Assembly: GCF_023078835.1 (NCBI RefSeq)
Contig: NZ_CP090898.1
Location: 1,180,045 to 1,244,044 of the forward strand
From: Synechococcus sp. NB0720_010
GTDB lineage: Bacteria; Cyanobacteriota; Cyanobacteriia; PCC-6307; Cyanobiaceae
DNA length: 64,000 nt
Reading direction: 5' to 3'
This document shows positions 45,169-55,000 of this stretch, piece by piece. The notes beneath the pieces are model-generated. The model worked only from the letters and a program-made list of their open reading frames with translations. It ran no database searches and was not told where the DNA came from. A program made the translations under genes and the position numbers. Each line of letters opens with the position of its first letter. The first letter of the stretch is position 1.

Positions 45169-45651
45169 GTGCCAGAGACCGTGACGGAGCAGCAACATGA
45201 CCGCCCCTGGCGCCTCAAGCGCTCGGTCCTGCCGCAACACACCGACCATGCCGGAGTGATGTGGCATGGCAGCTACTTGGCCTGGCTTGAGGAAGCCCGG
45301 GTCGAGGCCCTCCGTCAGGCGGGACTGGCCTACAGCGCTCTCTCTGAGCGCGGCCTGGAACTACCGGTTGTCTCACTGCAGATCGATTACCGCCAAGCCC
45401 TCCTTCATGGCGAGCACGTACAAGTGCTGAGCTGGGTTCTGCCGCAACAGGGGGTCAAGCTGCCCTGGCGCAGCCAGTTCATCAAGACGGACGGCAGCGT
45501 CGCCGCCGAGGCGCGCGTGGAGCTGGTCCTGGTGGACCTCAGCCAAGGCCCAGGGCAGCGGCGATTGCTGCGCAGGGCACCTGAGGATCTGCGCGAGGCC
45601 CTCGCGCAACTCAGGGCAGGCCCAGGACCAGACTCAACCGTCTCGCTATAG
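45169..45651 (+). CDS. Acyl-CoA thioesterase, 4-hydroxybenzoyl-CoA thioesterase family
   Basis: 160 residues from GTG 45169. The hot-dog fold signature QHTDHAGVMWHGSYLAWLEE has the catalytic Asp of the 4HBT class. LQIDYRQALLHGEHVQVLSW follows. Cyanobacterial relatives hydrolyse 1,4-dihydroxy-2-naphthoyl-CoA for phylloquinone, the PSI quinone; that role is likely but not certain. It sits directly upstream of dprA. Confidence 0.85.
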   Translation: MPETVTEQQHDRPWRLKRSVLPQHTDHAGVMWHGSYLAWLEEARVEALRQAGLAYSALSERGLELPVVSLQIDYRQALLHGEHVQVLSWVLPQQGVKLPWRSQFIKTDGSVAAEARVELVLVDLSQGPGQRRLLRRAPEDLREALAQLRAGPGPDSTVSL

Positions 45652-45667
45652 TACAGACGTACTGTAG
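45646..45667. promoter_or_regulatory. LexA-like palindrome before dprA
   Basis: Core AGTAC-AGAC-GTACT, extended by CTA/TAG on the flanks (8 of 9 paired). It resembles the cyanobacterial LexA box RGTACNNNDGTWCB except for one D position. It overlaps a TATAGT that could be a -10, and ends 7 bp before the dprA GTG. Confidence 0.5.
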
Positions 45668-45674
45668 CGATTCA

Positions 45675-46874
45675 GTGGGTCAGCTCGTTCATGCCCCCTT
45701 CTGCGCCAGCCAGGAGCGAGGGCGGCCCCTCAGGATCCACTCGGGAGAGACCTCCCGGCTCTGGCGATCGATCTGGAGCCGCTGTCCCGGTGTGGGCCGG
45801 CGGCGGTTGGAGCAACTTGAAGGCCTGTTTGGAAGCCTGCATCAGGCTTGGCAGGCAACCGGCCAAGAGCTGGAACACGCCCTGAGCGGAACGCAGATCA
45901 ATGCCAGAGCTCTGCAGCGCATCGAGCTCTATCGCCAACAGCTCGGGCCATCCCCCCTGAGCGATCCACCCACCCCCGATGAACGGCGTCGGTGGGGCGG
46001 CCAGCGCTGCCTCATGCCTGGAGACCCGGCTTTCCCACGGACTCTGGAGGACTTCGATCAACCCCCTCTGGCCTTGCATTGGGCCGGGCAAGGGAGCATC
46101 TGGGCTCCGCTGCGGCAGCGCCGCGCCGTTGCCGTCCTCGGAACCCGGCGCCCCTCGAAACATGGGCTCGCCATGGCCCAGGCCATTGGCCGAGCCCTAG
46201 CGCAGGCGGGATGGCCGGTGGTGGCTGGGCTATCGGAGGGCATTCAGGCGGCGGCCCATCAAAGCTGCCTCCAGGCGGGTGGAACGCCGGTGGCTGTCCT
46301 TGGAACACCGATCAATCAGTCATCGCCACGGGGGTTGGCCGGGTTGCAACAGGACATCTCAGCCCAGGGGCTGTTGCTCTCCGAATGGCCTGAGGGGACG
46401 GCATCACGGGCTGCCCATTTCAGCTTGAGACAACGCCTGGAGGTGGGCCTGGTGCAGGCCCTGGTCCTGGTCGAATGCCCGCAGCAGAGCGCAGCACTCC
46501 ACACCGCGGAGTTGGGCTGGTCGCAAGGGGTTCCACTTTGGGTCGTCCCCGCCGATGCCGGACGCAGCAGTGCGGCTGGCAGCAATCGCCTGCTGGCCAG
46601 GGGAGGTACGCCCCTGCTGGATCCAGCGGACCTGGTCAAGCATCTGGGATGTGGCCCGAGGATCAAGCCGGTTCGGCCGCCGATGCCAAGGACGCACGCG
46701 ACGTTGCTGCGGCGCGAGGCGGCCCTCATGGGAGCCCTCGGTCAGGGTGCAACGCTTGAGCAGCTCTGCCATTCACTGCGACTGAGCCCGGTGGGAATCA
46801 GTCAACGGCTGCTGCAACTGGAGCTGGCCGGATTGGTACGCAGCGCACCGGGGCTGTGGTGGCATCCCTGCTGA
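45675..46874 (+). CDS. dprA: DNA-processing protein DprA
   Basis: 399 residues from GTG 45675. The Rossmann core is seen in VAVLGTRRPSKHGLAMAQAI, PVVAGLSEGIQAAAHQSCLQ, GTPVAVLGTPINQSSPRG, LLLSEWPEGTASRAAHF and GVPLWVVPADAGRSSAAGSN. The usual SGLAxGID reads AGLSEGIQ here. A C-terminal winged-helix-like domain (QGATLEQLCHSLRLSPVGIS) follows. DprA loads RecA onto incoming single strands in transformation, so the cell may be competent. The palindrome just upstream may control it. Confidence 0.93.
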   Translation: MGQLVHAPFCASQERGRPLRIHSGETSRLWRSIWSRCPGVGRRRLEQLEGLFGSLHQAWQATGQELEHALSGTQINARALQRIELYRQQLGPSPLSDPPTPDERRRWGGQRCLMPGDPAFPRTLEDFDQPPLALHWAGQGSIWAPLRQRRAVAVLGTRRPSKHGLAMAQAIGRALAQAGWPVVAGLSEGIQAAAHQSCLQAGGTPVAVLGTPINQSSPRGLAGLQQDISAQGLLLSEWPEGTASRAAHFSLRQRLEVGLVQALVLVECPQQSAALHTAELGWSQGVPLWVVPADAGRSSAAGSNRLLARGGTPLLDPADLVKHLGCGPRIKPVRPPMPRTHATLLRREAALMGALGQGATLEQLCHSLRLSPVGISQRLLQLELAGLVRSAPGLWWHPC

Positions 46875-46898
46875 GACAGGGCTTCATAGGCTGATCCA

Positions 46899-47801
46899 AT
46901 GGCGGAGTTGCTCACGGCTAAGGCAGTGCTGAGCTGGAGGCAGGCGATGCTCGGCCAGGGAGGCGAGAGCAGCGCGCTCGATTGGTTGCTCGATCTCAAG
47001 GGCGGGCTGCGCTGGCAGCAGTTACAAGCGCTCAGGCTCTACCCCGAATCCGAAATTGTGCTGGAGCAGGACCTCGGCACGCTCGAGCAGATCTGGAATC
47101 AACACCTCGAGCAGGCCATCCCCCTTCAGTACCTCGTTGGCCGCTGTCCCTGGAGGGACATCGAACTCGAAGTCGCACCAGGCGTGCTGATCCCTCGGCA
47201 AGAAACTGAAGTGCTGGTTGATCTGGCCTTGGACTGTGCCAAGGGGGCTCAACTGGGTTCAGCCCCGCGATGGGCGGAGCTCGGCACTGGCTCAGGCTGC
47301 ATCGCCATCGCTCTGGCGAAGGGACTACCGAACGCCCAGGGGTTCGCCGTCGATCGTTCTGCCGAAGCGCTGCGGCAGGCAGAGAGGAATGCCAGAGAGA
47401 TCCTGGGCTCGGCCTGCCTGGACTTCAGAGAAGGTGACTGGTGGGACGCGATCCGAGATCAGTGGGGCCAGCTGGATCTGGTGGTGAGCAACCCGCCCTA
47501 CATCCCGGCTGCGGTCTGGGCGCAGCTCGAACCTGTGGTGCGTGAGCACGAGCCCGAACTTGCACTCAATGGGGGCAGCGATGGCTTGGAGGCCCTGCGA
47601 ACCATTGCTGCAGGAGCAGCACTTGGCCTAGCGCCAGGGGGATGGCTACTGCTTGAGCATCACTACGACCAGAGCAGGGCTGTACTGGAGTTGCTCGAAG
47701 CGGCTGGACTGGTGAATGTGCAGGCCCACAAAGACCTCGAGGGGGTGCAGCGCTTCGCCAAGGCTCAGCGGCCACTCCAACCAGAGCAGAACCGGCCGTG
47801 A
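46899..47801 (+). CDS. prmC: Release factor glutamine N5-methyltransferase
   Basis: 300 residues. The N-terminal helical domain precedes PLQYLVGRCPWRDIELEVAP and GVLIPRQETEVLVDLALD. The SAM site WAELGTGSGCIAIALAKG and the catalytic LVVSNPPYIPAAVW are intact. It methylates the GGQ glutamine of RF1/RF2. Its stop overlaps the next GTG as GTGA. Confidence 0.96.
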   Translation: MAELLTAKAVLSWRQAMLGQGGESSALDWLLDLKGGLRWQQLQALRLYPESEIVLEQDLGTLEQIWNQHLEQAIPLQYLVGRCPWRDIELEVAPGVLIPRQETEVLVDLALDCAKGAQLGSAPRWAELGTGSGCIAIALAKGLPNAQGFAVDRSAEALRQAERNAREILGSACLDFREGDWWDAIRDQWGQLDLVVSNPPYIPAAVWAQLEPVVREHEPELALNGGSDGLEALRTIAAGAALGLAPGGWLLLEHHYDQSRAVLELLEAAGLVNVQAHKDLEGVQRFAKAQRPLQPEQNRP

Positions 47802-48385
47802 ACCAATCCCTTGAGGCCGATCAATTCGCCGCTGTACTGCAGCAAGGCCAAGCCGGGGTCTTCCCGACGGACACCCTGCCGGCGCTGGCCACCAGACCAG
47901 AGCACGCCTCGCTGCTCTGGACGATCAAGGAGCGGCCTCAAAACAAGCCAGTGATCCTGATGGGTGCTGATGCTGAACAGCTCTTCAGCAACCTGGGGAT
48001 GACGCCTGAACCGAACTGGTTGGGGCTAATCGAACTGCACTGGCCCGGAGCCCTGACGCTAGTGGTACCGGCTGAAGGGGAGCTGCTGGAACAACTCAAT
48101 CCGGGGGGCTCAGCCCTGGGCCTTCGCGTTCCGGCCTGCGAGCAGGCCCGAGAGCTGCTGCGATTGAGCGGCCCCCTCGCCACCACGAGCACCAATCGCT
48201 CGGGAGAAGACCCCTGCACAAGCGCTGAAGAGGTGCAGGCGCGATTCCCCCAGTTGCTGCGCTTGGCCCCCGAACCCTGGCCAGCGCCCTCGGGGCAGGC
48301 CAGCACAGTGATCGCGCTGGAGCCAGGAGACGGTTGGCGCTTGCTGCGCGCTGGTGCTGTGATGCCCCAAGAGCTCCTGAGCTAA
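47798..48385 (+). CDS. Sua5/YciO/YrdC-family protein (threonylcarbamoyl-AMP synthase)
   Basis: 195 residues from GTG 47798. GVFPTDTLPALATRPEHAS replaces the common PTDTVYGLG, while IKERPQNKPVILMG matches the K..R site. LHWPGALTLVVPAEGE and GPLATTSTNRSGEDPCTSAE are further family blocks. Likely makes threonylcarbamoyl-AMP for tRNA t6A37. Coupled to prmC. Confidence 0.9.
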   Translation: MNQSLEADQFAAVLQQGQAGVFPTDTLPALATRPEHASLLWTIKERPQNKPVILMGADAEQLFSNLGMTPEPNWLGLIELHWPGALTLVVPAEGELLEQLNPGGSALGLRVPACEQARELLRLSGPLATTSTNRSGEDPCTSAEEVQARFPQLLRLAPEPWPAPSGQASTVIALEPGDGWRLLRAGAVMPQELLS

Positions 48386-48391
48386 GCGGCC

Positions 48392-48562
48392 ATGGCTTGG
48401 TTGCCCCTTCTACTGGTGGTCCTGCTGAGCCTGCATCAATGGCTGTTTCAGCCCCTGCAGGTGCTCAGCGCTGCTGTGTTTGAACTCAGGCCGCTGCCTT
48501 GGCTGATCCTTGCTGGCCTGGCCTGGCTACTCGCCGGCAACGGACCGACTGCGAAGCATTAG
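48392..48562 (+). CDS. 56-residue two-span membrane protein
   Basis: MAWLPLLLVVLLSLHQWLF, then QPLQVLSAAVFELRPL and PWLILAGLAWLLAGN, with tail GPTAKH. Two hydrophobic helices. Begins 6 bp after the YrdC stop, so in the same operon. Function unknown; small size lowers certainty. Confidence 0.6.
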   Translation: MAWLPLLLVVLLSLHQWLFQPLQVLSAAVFELRPLPWLILAGLAWLLAGNGPTAKH

Positions 48563-48589
48563 GTCAGGCCCCAAACCGCGCGAGAAGCC

Positions 48590-48618
48590 AAAAAAAAGCC
48601 CCCGGCTGAGCCGGGGGC
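48590..48618 (-). terminator. Terminator after psaB
   Basis: Minus-strand perfect stem GCCCCCGGC/GCCGGGGGC, 3-nt loop, eight Ts. Confidence 0.92.
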
Positions 48619-48666
48619 GCTTGGTCGTCCCTCAAGGGATGCAAGTGTGCGGGTGATCGCTAAGGA

Positions 48667-50877
48667 TCAGCCGAACTTGCCAGAGGTGGAAGCGATCAAG
48701 AAGGCGGCGTAGGTCACGAAGTAGCCCACGGTGAAGTGAGCCAGACCAACCACACGGGCCTGAACGATCGAGAGAGCCACAGGCTTGTCGCGCCAGCCCA
48801 CCAGGTTGGCGAGCGGGGTGCGCTGGTGAGCCCAGACGATGGTCTCGATCAGTTCCTGCCAGTAACCGCGCCAGGAGATCAGGAACATGAAGCCGGTGGC
48901 CCAGATCAGGTGACCGAACAGGAACATCCAGGCCCAGACGGCGAGGTTGTTCGTGCCGAACGGGTTGTAACCGTTGATCAGCTGAGAGGAGTTGAGCCAC
49001 AGGTAGTCGCGGAACCAGCCCATCAGGTAGGTGCTGGATTCGTTGAACTGAGCCACGTTGCCCTGCCAGATAGCGAGGTGCTTCCAGTGCCAGTAGAAGG
49101 TGAGCCAACCCACGGTGTTCAGGGCCCAGAAGACAGCCAGATAGAAGGCGTCCCAGGCACTGATGTCGCAGGTACCGCCACGGCCGGGGCCGTCGCAGGG
49201 GAAGGAGTAGCCGAAGTCCTTCTTGTCGGGCATCAGCTTCGAGCCACGGGCATCCAGAGCACCCTTGACCAGGATCAGGGTGGTGGTGTGCAGACCCAGG
49301 GCGATGGCGTGGTGCACCAGGAAGTCACCAGGGCCGATCTGCAGGAACAGATCGTTGCCACCGTCGTTGATGGCGTTCATCCAACCGCCCATGTAGGCGG
49401 CGCTGGCATTGCTAGCGGCGCTAGCGCCATTGGAGAGGAGCACGTCGAAGCCGTACATGGCCTTGCCAGAGGCGGCCTGCACGAACTGTGCGAAGACGGG
49501 CTCAACCAGGATCTGCTTCTCGGGGGTACCGAAGGCAACAACCACGTCGTTGTGGACGTAGAGGCCCAGGGTGTGGAAGCCGAGGAACAGGGAGACCCAG
49601 CTCAGGTGGCTGATGATCGCTTCTTTGTGCTCGAGCATCCGAGCAAGAACGTTGTTCTTGTTGGCCTCGGGGTCGTAGTCACGGATGAAGAAGATCGCAC
49701 CGTGAGCGAAGGCACCGCACATCAGGAAGATGGCGATGTACTGGTGGTGGGTATAGAGGGCAGCCTGCGTCGTGTAGTCCTTGGCGATAAACGCGTAGGA
49801 CGGCATCGAATACATGTGCTGCGCCACCAGGCTGGTCACAACGCCCAGGGAAGCCAGGGCCAGACCGAGCTGGAAGTGGAGCGAGTTGTTGATGGTGTCG
49901 TAAAGACCCTTGTGGCCAGCGCCCAGGTCACCAGGGGTGCCATTGGGGGGGTTGTGAGCCTCGAGGATCTCGCGGATCGAGTGACCGATACCGAAGTTGG
50001 TCCGGTACATGTGACCGGCGATCACGAACAGACAGCCAATCGCCAGGTGGTGATGGGCAATGTCGGTCAGCCAGAGGGCCTCACTTTGGGGGTGGAAACC
50101 ACCCAGGAAGGTGAGGATCGCGGTGCCAGCGCCTTCTGAGGTACCAAACACCTGATAGGCGGTGTCGGGGTTCTGGGCGTAAACGCCCCAGTTACCAGTG
50201 AAGAAGGGAGCCAGGCCTGCCGGGTGAGGCAGCACGTTCAGGAAGTTGTCCCAACCCACGTGTTGACCACGGGATTCGGGAATGGCCACGTGAACCAGGT
50301 GACCGGCCCAAGCGATGGAGCTGAAGCCGAACAGCACCGCGAGGTGGTGGTTCAGGCGGGACTCAGCGTTCTTGAACCAGGCCAGGGAAGGCCGGAACTT
50401 GGGCTGAAGGTGGAGCCAGCCAGCGAACAGGGCCCAAGCAGACAGGATCATCATGAAGATGGAACCCTGGTACAGCTCGGCGTTGGTGCGCATGCCGATC
50501 GTGTACCACCAGTGGTACACGCCGGAGTACGCAATGTTCACCGGGGAGGAGGCGCCTGCCTGGGTGAAGGCAGTGATGGCGCCTTGGCCGAAGTGGGGAT
50601 CCCAGATCGCGTGAGCGATGGGACGGACATGCAGAGGATCGGCGACCCACTGCTCGAAGTTGCCCTGCCAGGCGACGTGGAACAGGTTGCCCGAAACCCA
50701 GAGGCCGATGATCGCGAGGTGACCGAAATGGGTGGAGAAAAGCTTTTGGTAAAGCTTTTCCTCCGTCATTCCGTCATGGCTCTCGAAGTCGTGAGCCGTG
50801 GCGATCCCGTACCAAATACGACGGGTTGTCGGGTCCTGTGCCAGACCCTGGCTGAACGAAGGAAATTTCGTTGCCAT
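48667..50877 (-). CDS. psaB: Photosystem I P700 apoprotein A2
   Basis: 736 residues, eleven membrane helices. Starts [20 protein letters not shown]. The 4Fe-4S FX ligand loop [18 protein letters not shown] is intact. The end [19 protein letters not shown] is complete. With PsaA it carries P700 and FX. Co-transcribed with psaA (19-bp gap), with a strong terminator after it. Confidence 0.98.
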   Translation of the reverse strand: MATKFPSFSQGLAQDPTTRRIWYGIATAHDFESHDGMTEEKLYQKLFSTHFGHLAIIGLWVSGNLFHVAWQGNFEQWVADPLHVRPIAHAIWDPHFGQGAITAFTQAGASSPVNIAYSGVYHWWYTIGMRTNAELYQGSIFMMILSAWALFAGWLHLQPKFRPSLAWFKNAESRLNHHLAVLFGFSSIAWAGHLVHVAIPESRGQHVGWDNFLNVLPHPAGLAPFFTGNWGVYAQNPDTAYQVFGTSEGAGTAILTFLGGFHPQSEALWLTDIAHHHLAIGCLFVIAGHMYRTNFGIGHSIREILEAHNPPNGTPGDLGAGHKGLYDTINNSLHFQLGLALASLGVVTSLVAQHMYSMPSYAFIAKDYTTQAALYTHHQYIAIFLMCGAFAHGAIFFIRDYDPEANKNNVLARMLEHKEAIISHLSWVSLFLGFHTLGLYVHNDVVVAFGTPEKQILVEPVFAQFVQAASGKAMYGFDVLLSNGASAASNASAAYMGGWMNAINDGGNDLFLQIGPGDFLVHHAIALGLHTTTLILVKGALDARGSKLMPDKKDFGYSFPCDGPGRGGTCDISAWDAFYLAVFWALNTVGWLTFYWHWKHLAIWQGNVAQFNESSTYLMGWFRDYLWLNSSQLINGYNPFGTNNLAVWAWMFLFGHLIWATGFMFLISWRGYWQELIETIVWAHQRTPLANLVGWRDKPVALSIVQARVVGLAHFTVGYFVTYAAFLIASTSGKFG

Positions 50878-50896
50878 TGGGAAAGGTCAGGAGAGG

Positions 50897-53200
50897 TCAG
50901 CCGACCGCAATGATGCGGGCCAGGAAGAACGACCAGGTGGTCGCGATGCCGCCCAGCAGATAGTGGGCAACACCAACGGCACGGCCCTGGGTGATGGAGA
51001 GCGCCCGCGGCTGAATGGCGGGAGCAACCTTCAGCTTGTTGTGAGCCCAGACGATGGACTCAATCAGCTCTTGCCAGTAGCCGCGACCACTGAACAGGAA
51101 CATCAAGCTGAACGCCCAAACGAAGTGGGCACCCAGGAACATCAGGCCATAGGCACTGGTGGCAGAGCCATAGCTGTTGATCACCTGTGCGGCCTGAGCC
51201 CACAGGAAGTCACGCAGCCAGCCATTGATGGTCAGTGCGCTATTGGCAAAGTTGCCATTGGTGATGTGGGAGACGGAGCCGTCAGCATTGACGGTGCCCC
51301 ACACGTCGCTCTGCATCTTCCAGGAGAAGTGGAAGATCACGATCGACAGGGAGTTGTACATCCAGAACAGGCCCAGGAACACGTGGTCCCAAGCCGACAC
51401 CTGGCAGGTACCGCCACGGCCGGGGCCGTCGCAGGGGAAGCGGAAACCGAGGTTCGCCTTGTCGGGAACCAGACGGCTGCTGCGGGCATAGAGCACACCC
51501 TTCAGCAGGATCAGCACCGTCACGTGAATCGTGAAGGCGTGGATGTGGTGGACCATGAAGTCGGCCGTCCCCAGGGGGATCGGACCGGCGGCCACCTTGC
51601 CGCCGACGGCAACCACGGAGCCGTTGAACACTTCGCTCACGCCAGCAAGGGCGTTGGGAGCGGTGCTACCGGCTGCAGCAGCATGCAGACCCTGGATCCA
51701 CTGCGCGAAGACGGGCTTCAGGGCAATGGCGGAGTCGCTGAACATGTCCTGGGGACGTCCCAGGGCACGCATGGTGTCGTTGTGGATGTAGAGGCCAAAG
51801 CTGTGGAAGCCGAGCCAGATGCACACCCAGTTCAGGTGGCTGATCAGGGCATCGCGAGCCTTGAGCACCCGGTCGAGCACGTTGTCCACATGCTTGGCGG
51901 GGTCGTAGTCGCGAATCATGGCGATGGCGGCGTGGGCGCCAGCACCAACGATCAGGAAGCCACCAATCCAGGTGTGGTGGGTGAAGATCGACAGCTGCGT
52001 GGGGTAGTCGATGCCGATGTAGGGATACGCAGGCATCGCGTACATGTGCTGAGCAACGATGATGCTCAGCGAGCCCAGCAGCGCCAGGTTCACAGCCAAC
52101 TGGGCGTGCCAGCTGGTGGTCATGAACTCGTAAAGGCCGTCGTGGCCCTTGCTGGCGGGGAAGAGCAGGGGGTCGCCCTTCTGGCCCTCGAGGATCTCCT
52201 TGATGCTGTGGCCGATGCCCCAGTTGGTCCGGTACATGTGACCGGCAACGATGAAGAGCACGGCGATCGCCAGGTGGTGGTGAGCGATGTCGCTCATCCA
52301 CATGCTGCCGGTCACAGGATTCAGACCACCTTTAAAGGTGAGGAAATCGCTGTAGGCCGCCCAGTTACCGGTGAAGAAGGCATTGATGCCAGCGCCGAAA
52401 CCGGGGAACAGCTGAGCCAGCAGGTCCTGGTTAAAGAACTCGTGGGGCAGGGGGATGTCCGCCACGGTGGCGATGGTCTTGCCATTTAGCGACAGGGGGC
52501 TGCCGGCATCGATGGCGTCCATCAGCGCAGTGGTGGGCAGAGACACGTGGATCAAGTGACCCGCCCAGGACAGGGAACCCAGACCAAGCAGACCGGCCAG
52601 ATGGTGGTTGAGCATGGACTCAACGTTCTGGAACCACTCGAGCTTGGGAGCTGCCTTGTGGTAGTGGAAGACGCCCGCATTGAGCATCAAACCGGCCATC
52701 ACCAGGGCACCGATGGCCAGGGCCATGAGCTGGGTTTCAGTGGTGATGCCCCAGGCCCGCCAAACGTGGAAGAGGCCTGAAGTGATCTGGATGCCGTGGA
52801 AGCCGGCACCCACATCGCCGTTAAGGATTTCTTGGCCGAAGACAGGCCAAACCACCTGCGCACTGGGTTTGACGTGCGTGGGGTCGGCGAGCCAGCCGGA
52901 GTAGTTGGAGAAGCGAGCACCGTGGAAGAAGGCGCCGCTCAGCCAAACAAAGATCACAGCCAGGTGACCGAAGTGGGCCGAAAAAATCTTCCGGCTGACC
53001 TCTTCGAGATCGCTGGTGTGGCTGTCGAAGTCGTGAGCGTTGGCGTGGAGGTTCCAAACCCAGGTTGTGGTTTTGGGACCTTTGGCAAGGCTGCGATCGA
53101 AATGGCCGGGCTTACCGAACAGTTCGAAGGTGGCCGGGTTGTTCACCCGGTCGACCTGGGCCTTCGCCGTTTTCCCACGCTCTGGTGGGCTGATGGTCAT
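50897..53200 (-). CDS. psaA: Photosystem I P700 apoprotein A1
   Basis: 767 residues from ATG 53200 ([20 protein letters not shown]); the frame is open further upstream, but that is not PsaA. FX loop [18 protein letters not shown] matches Psa[20 protein letters not shown] and [12 protein letters not shown] at the end are complete. First gene of psaAB. Its leader of about 200 nt is likely, given the TATACT upstream. Confidence 0.98.
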   Translation of the reverse strand: MTISPPERGKTAKAQVDRVNNPATFELFGKPGHFDRSLAKGPKTTTWVWNLHANAHDFDSHTSDLEEVSRKIFSAHFGHLAVIFVWLSGAFFHGARFSNYSGWLADPTHVKPSAQVVWPVFGQEILNGDVGAGFHGIQITSGLFHVWRAWGITTETQLMALAIGALVMAGLMLNAGVFHYHKAAPKLEWFQNVESMLNHHLAGLLGLGSLSWAGHLIHVSLPTTALMDAIDAGSPLSLNGKTIATVADIPLPHEFFNQDLLAQLFPGFGAGINAFFTGNWAAYSDFLTFKGGLNPVTGSMWMSDIAHHHLAIAVLFIVAGHMYRTNWGIGHSIKEILEGQKGDPLLFPASKGHDGLYEFMTTSWHAQLAVNLALLGSLSIIVAQHMYAMPAYPYIGIDYPTQLSIFTHHTWIGGFLIVGAGAHAAIAMIRDYDPAKHVDNVLDRVLKARDALISHLNWVCIWLGFHSFGLYIHNDTMRALGRPQDMFSDSAIALKPVFAQWIQGLHAAAAGSTAPNALAGVSEVFNGSVVAVGGKVAAGPIPLGTADFMVHHIHAFTIHVTVLILLKGVLYARSSRLVPDKANLGFRFPCDGPGRGGTCQVSAWDHVFLGLFWMYNSLSIVIFHFSWKMQSDVWGTVNADGSVSHITNGNFANSALTINGWLRDFLWAQAAQVINSYGSATSAYGLMFLGAHFVWAFSLMFLFSGRGYWQELIESIVWAHNKLKVAPAIQPRALSITQGRAVGVAHYLLGGIATTWSFFLARIIAVG

Positions 53201-53665
53201 CGAGAGGTTCCTCGAGGGACGGGGTCGAGGTGGAGGTCCACCCTTCTGGGCTGATCCTTCGACGAAGCGAGGGATCTCCAGTGGAGCCACGGACGCAAGC
53301 CAAGGACTCGCGCCATGGGCGCCGGGCCAAGAAAACCCGCTTCGACCGAGGCCGAAACTGCTCTTCCTGACTGGCGCTTTGGGCCCCAATAAGGGGACCG
53401 CTGGCGGAAGTATAAAAGCGGAATCCAAGCCTCTCGGCCCAGCAGTTACAAAGGTTCAACCCGGAGTCGGGCCAGTCAGGGACTGAGTTCTCGCGGGAGC
53501 AAAGAATCATCAAGTTTTCTCAGATTGCCCCCGTCTTGTTAAGCAAATAAGGCCATTTCCATAGCCCTATTTATCGAGAATCCGCTAGTCCTTCCGGTCA
53601 AATAGTCCGCAAACCTGCAGAATGTGTTCAGTCATTCGCCCAAACGAGTGGGGAGAGGCAAGCGC
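53201..53665. promoter_or_regulatory. Divergent promoter region of psaA and the lipoprotein gene
   Basis: 465 bp without a gene. The half near psaA is GC-rich; from about 53500 to 53640 it is AT-rich, as expected for the lipoprotein promoter. Apart from the TATACT noted separately, no regulator site was recognised. An HLR1-type double TTACAA repeat was looked for; only a single TTACAA (near 53447) is visible. Confidence 0.5.
53409..53414 (-). promoter_or_regulatory. Probable -10 element of psaA
   Basis: Minus-strand TATACT about 210 nt before the psaA ATG; a long leader is common for psaA in cyanobacteria. No convincing -35. Confidence 0.4.
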
Positions 53666-55000
53666 ATGCGCCAGTCAGCACTAAAGGCCATCTCGGCCGT
53701 GGTGCTCTCGGTGTTGCTTATGGTCGCCAGTGGCTGCACATCCGGGACCAGCGCAAGAGGGAGCAGCTCAGAACCCTCTCCAGTCACCAGCTCCAAACCA
53801 AGTGGACAGCTGCAGGAAGTTGCCCCACCAGGAGCAGTGCAACAAGTCCGCGAAAGGTTGAACGACCGGGCGCCACAGATCGAGGTGTTGTCCCCTGCAA
53901 ATGACAGCACTCTTCCGGCCGGCCCCTGGACGCTGAAGCTGAAGGTTCAGGACTGGCCCCTCTACGAAGACGAAACCAACGGACTGGGCCCCCACCTGGT
54001 CGTTCAACTCGACGATCAACCCCCTAGGCGCATCAGCAGCGCAGCCGAAGCCCAGGGACTCTCCATGCCGGAGCTCAGCCCTGGCAGCCATCGCCTGACG
54101 GTCTTCGCCGCCAGGCCCTGGGGGGAAGTGGTCAAAGCCCCAGGAGCCAGTCAGCAGTTACGCCTGCATCGGGTCGCCCGCAATCCGTCCCAACTGCCGG
54201 CTTCGGGCTCCCCGCAGCTGATTGCGGCCAGTCCCTCGGACCTGCAGCACAACGAGCCGGTCCTGATCGACTGGTTGTTGATCGACGCACCGCTGCAGCA
54301 CCTGCGCGATGACGATGCCCGTTGGCGCCTGCGGGTCAGCGTCAACGGCGACAGCTTTCTGGTGGACCGGCAGACACCGCTTTGGCTCAAGGGCCTCAAG
54401 CGGGGCAGCAATGCGGTGCAACTGGAATTGCTGGACGGCCGAGGAGACCCCCTCAACCCACCCTTCAACAGCGTGGTGCGTGAGGTGGTGATCGACGCCA
54501 GCCCCAGACCGAGCTGGCAACAGGCCAGCCTCAGCGCTCAAGGCCTCGCGGCCCTGAGTGGCAGCCCGGAGCCAGAACCCGTCGAGCCGCCAGCGGCCGA
54601 GATTCAGACCAAGGAACCCGAGGCCGCTCCACCTCAGGCTGCGCCGCCTGAAGCGAGCGAACCGGAGCGCCCTGAGCCCCAGCCAGCTCCCCTAGAGAAG
54701 ACACGCCCGGATCCCACCGAACCGCCAATGGCAGCTGAGGCGACACCCGCCCCAGCCGATCCCGAGCCGGAACCTGCTCCTGCGGAGCCCCCCTCGGCAC
54801 CCGAACAAGCACCGGCGCCCCCCGCACCCACTGCGGTAGCACCCACGCCAGCGCCAGTAACACCAGTGCCCGCAGAGCGCACAGCTCCGAGCAGTCGTCT
54901 GGGTGGCTCGGCGCGGGATTTGGTCAGCAGTGACGGGTCCCTGATCGAAGCGCAGCCCAAGGGTCCCTTGGCCGGCCTGAAGGCGAAGCTGGGGGGATGA
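53666..55000 (+). CDS. Lipoprotein with proline-rich C-terminus
   Basis: 444 residues from ATG 53666 (MRQSALKAISAVVLSVLL). The lipobox MVASGC predicts acylation at Cys24. Residues 80-300 form beta-rich repeats (PQIEVLSPANDSTLPAGPWT, GSHRLTVFAARPWGEVVKA, NAVQLELLDGRGDPLNPP), like Ig-type or adhesion modules. Residues 305-415 are low complexity, dominated by Pro, Glu and Ala, suitable for spanning peptidoglycan. Function unknown. The stop overlaps cbiG-cobJ as ATGA. Confidence 0.8.
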   Translation: MRQSALKAISAVVLSVLLMVASGCTSGTSARGSSSEPSPVTSSKPSGQLQEVAPPGAVQQVRERLNDRAPQIEVLSPANDSTLPAGPWTLKLKVQDWPLYEDETNGLGPHLVVQLDDQPPRRISSAAEAQGLSMPELSPGSHRLTVFAARPWGEVVKAPGASQQLRLHRVARNPSQLPASGSPQLIAASPSDLQHNEPVLIDWLLIDAPLQHLRDDDARWRLRVSVNGDSFLVDRQTPLWLKGLKRGSNAVQLELLDGRGDPLNPPFNSVVREVVIDASPRPSWQQASLSAQGLAALSGSPEPEPVEPPAAEIQTKEPEAAPPQAAPPEASEPERPEPQPAPLEKTRPDPTEPPMAAEATPAPADPEPEPAPAEPPSAPEQAPAPPAPTAVAPTPAPVTPVPAERTAPSSRLGGSARDLVSSDGSLIEAQPKGPLAGLKAKLGG

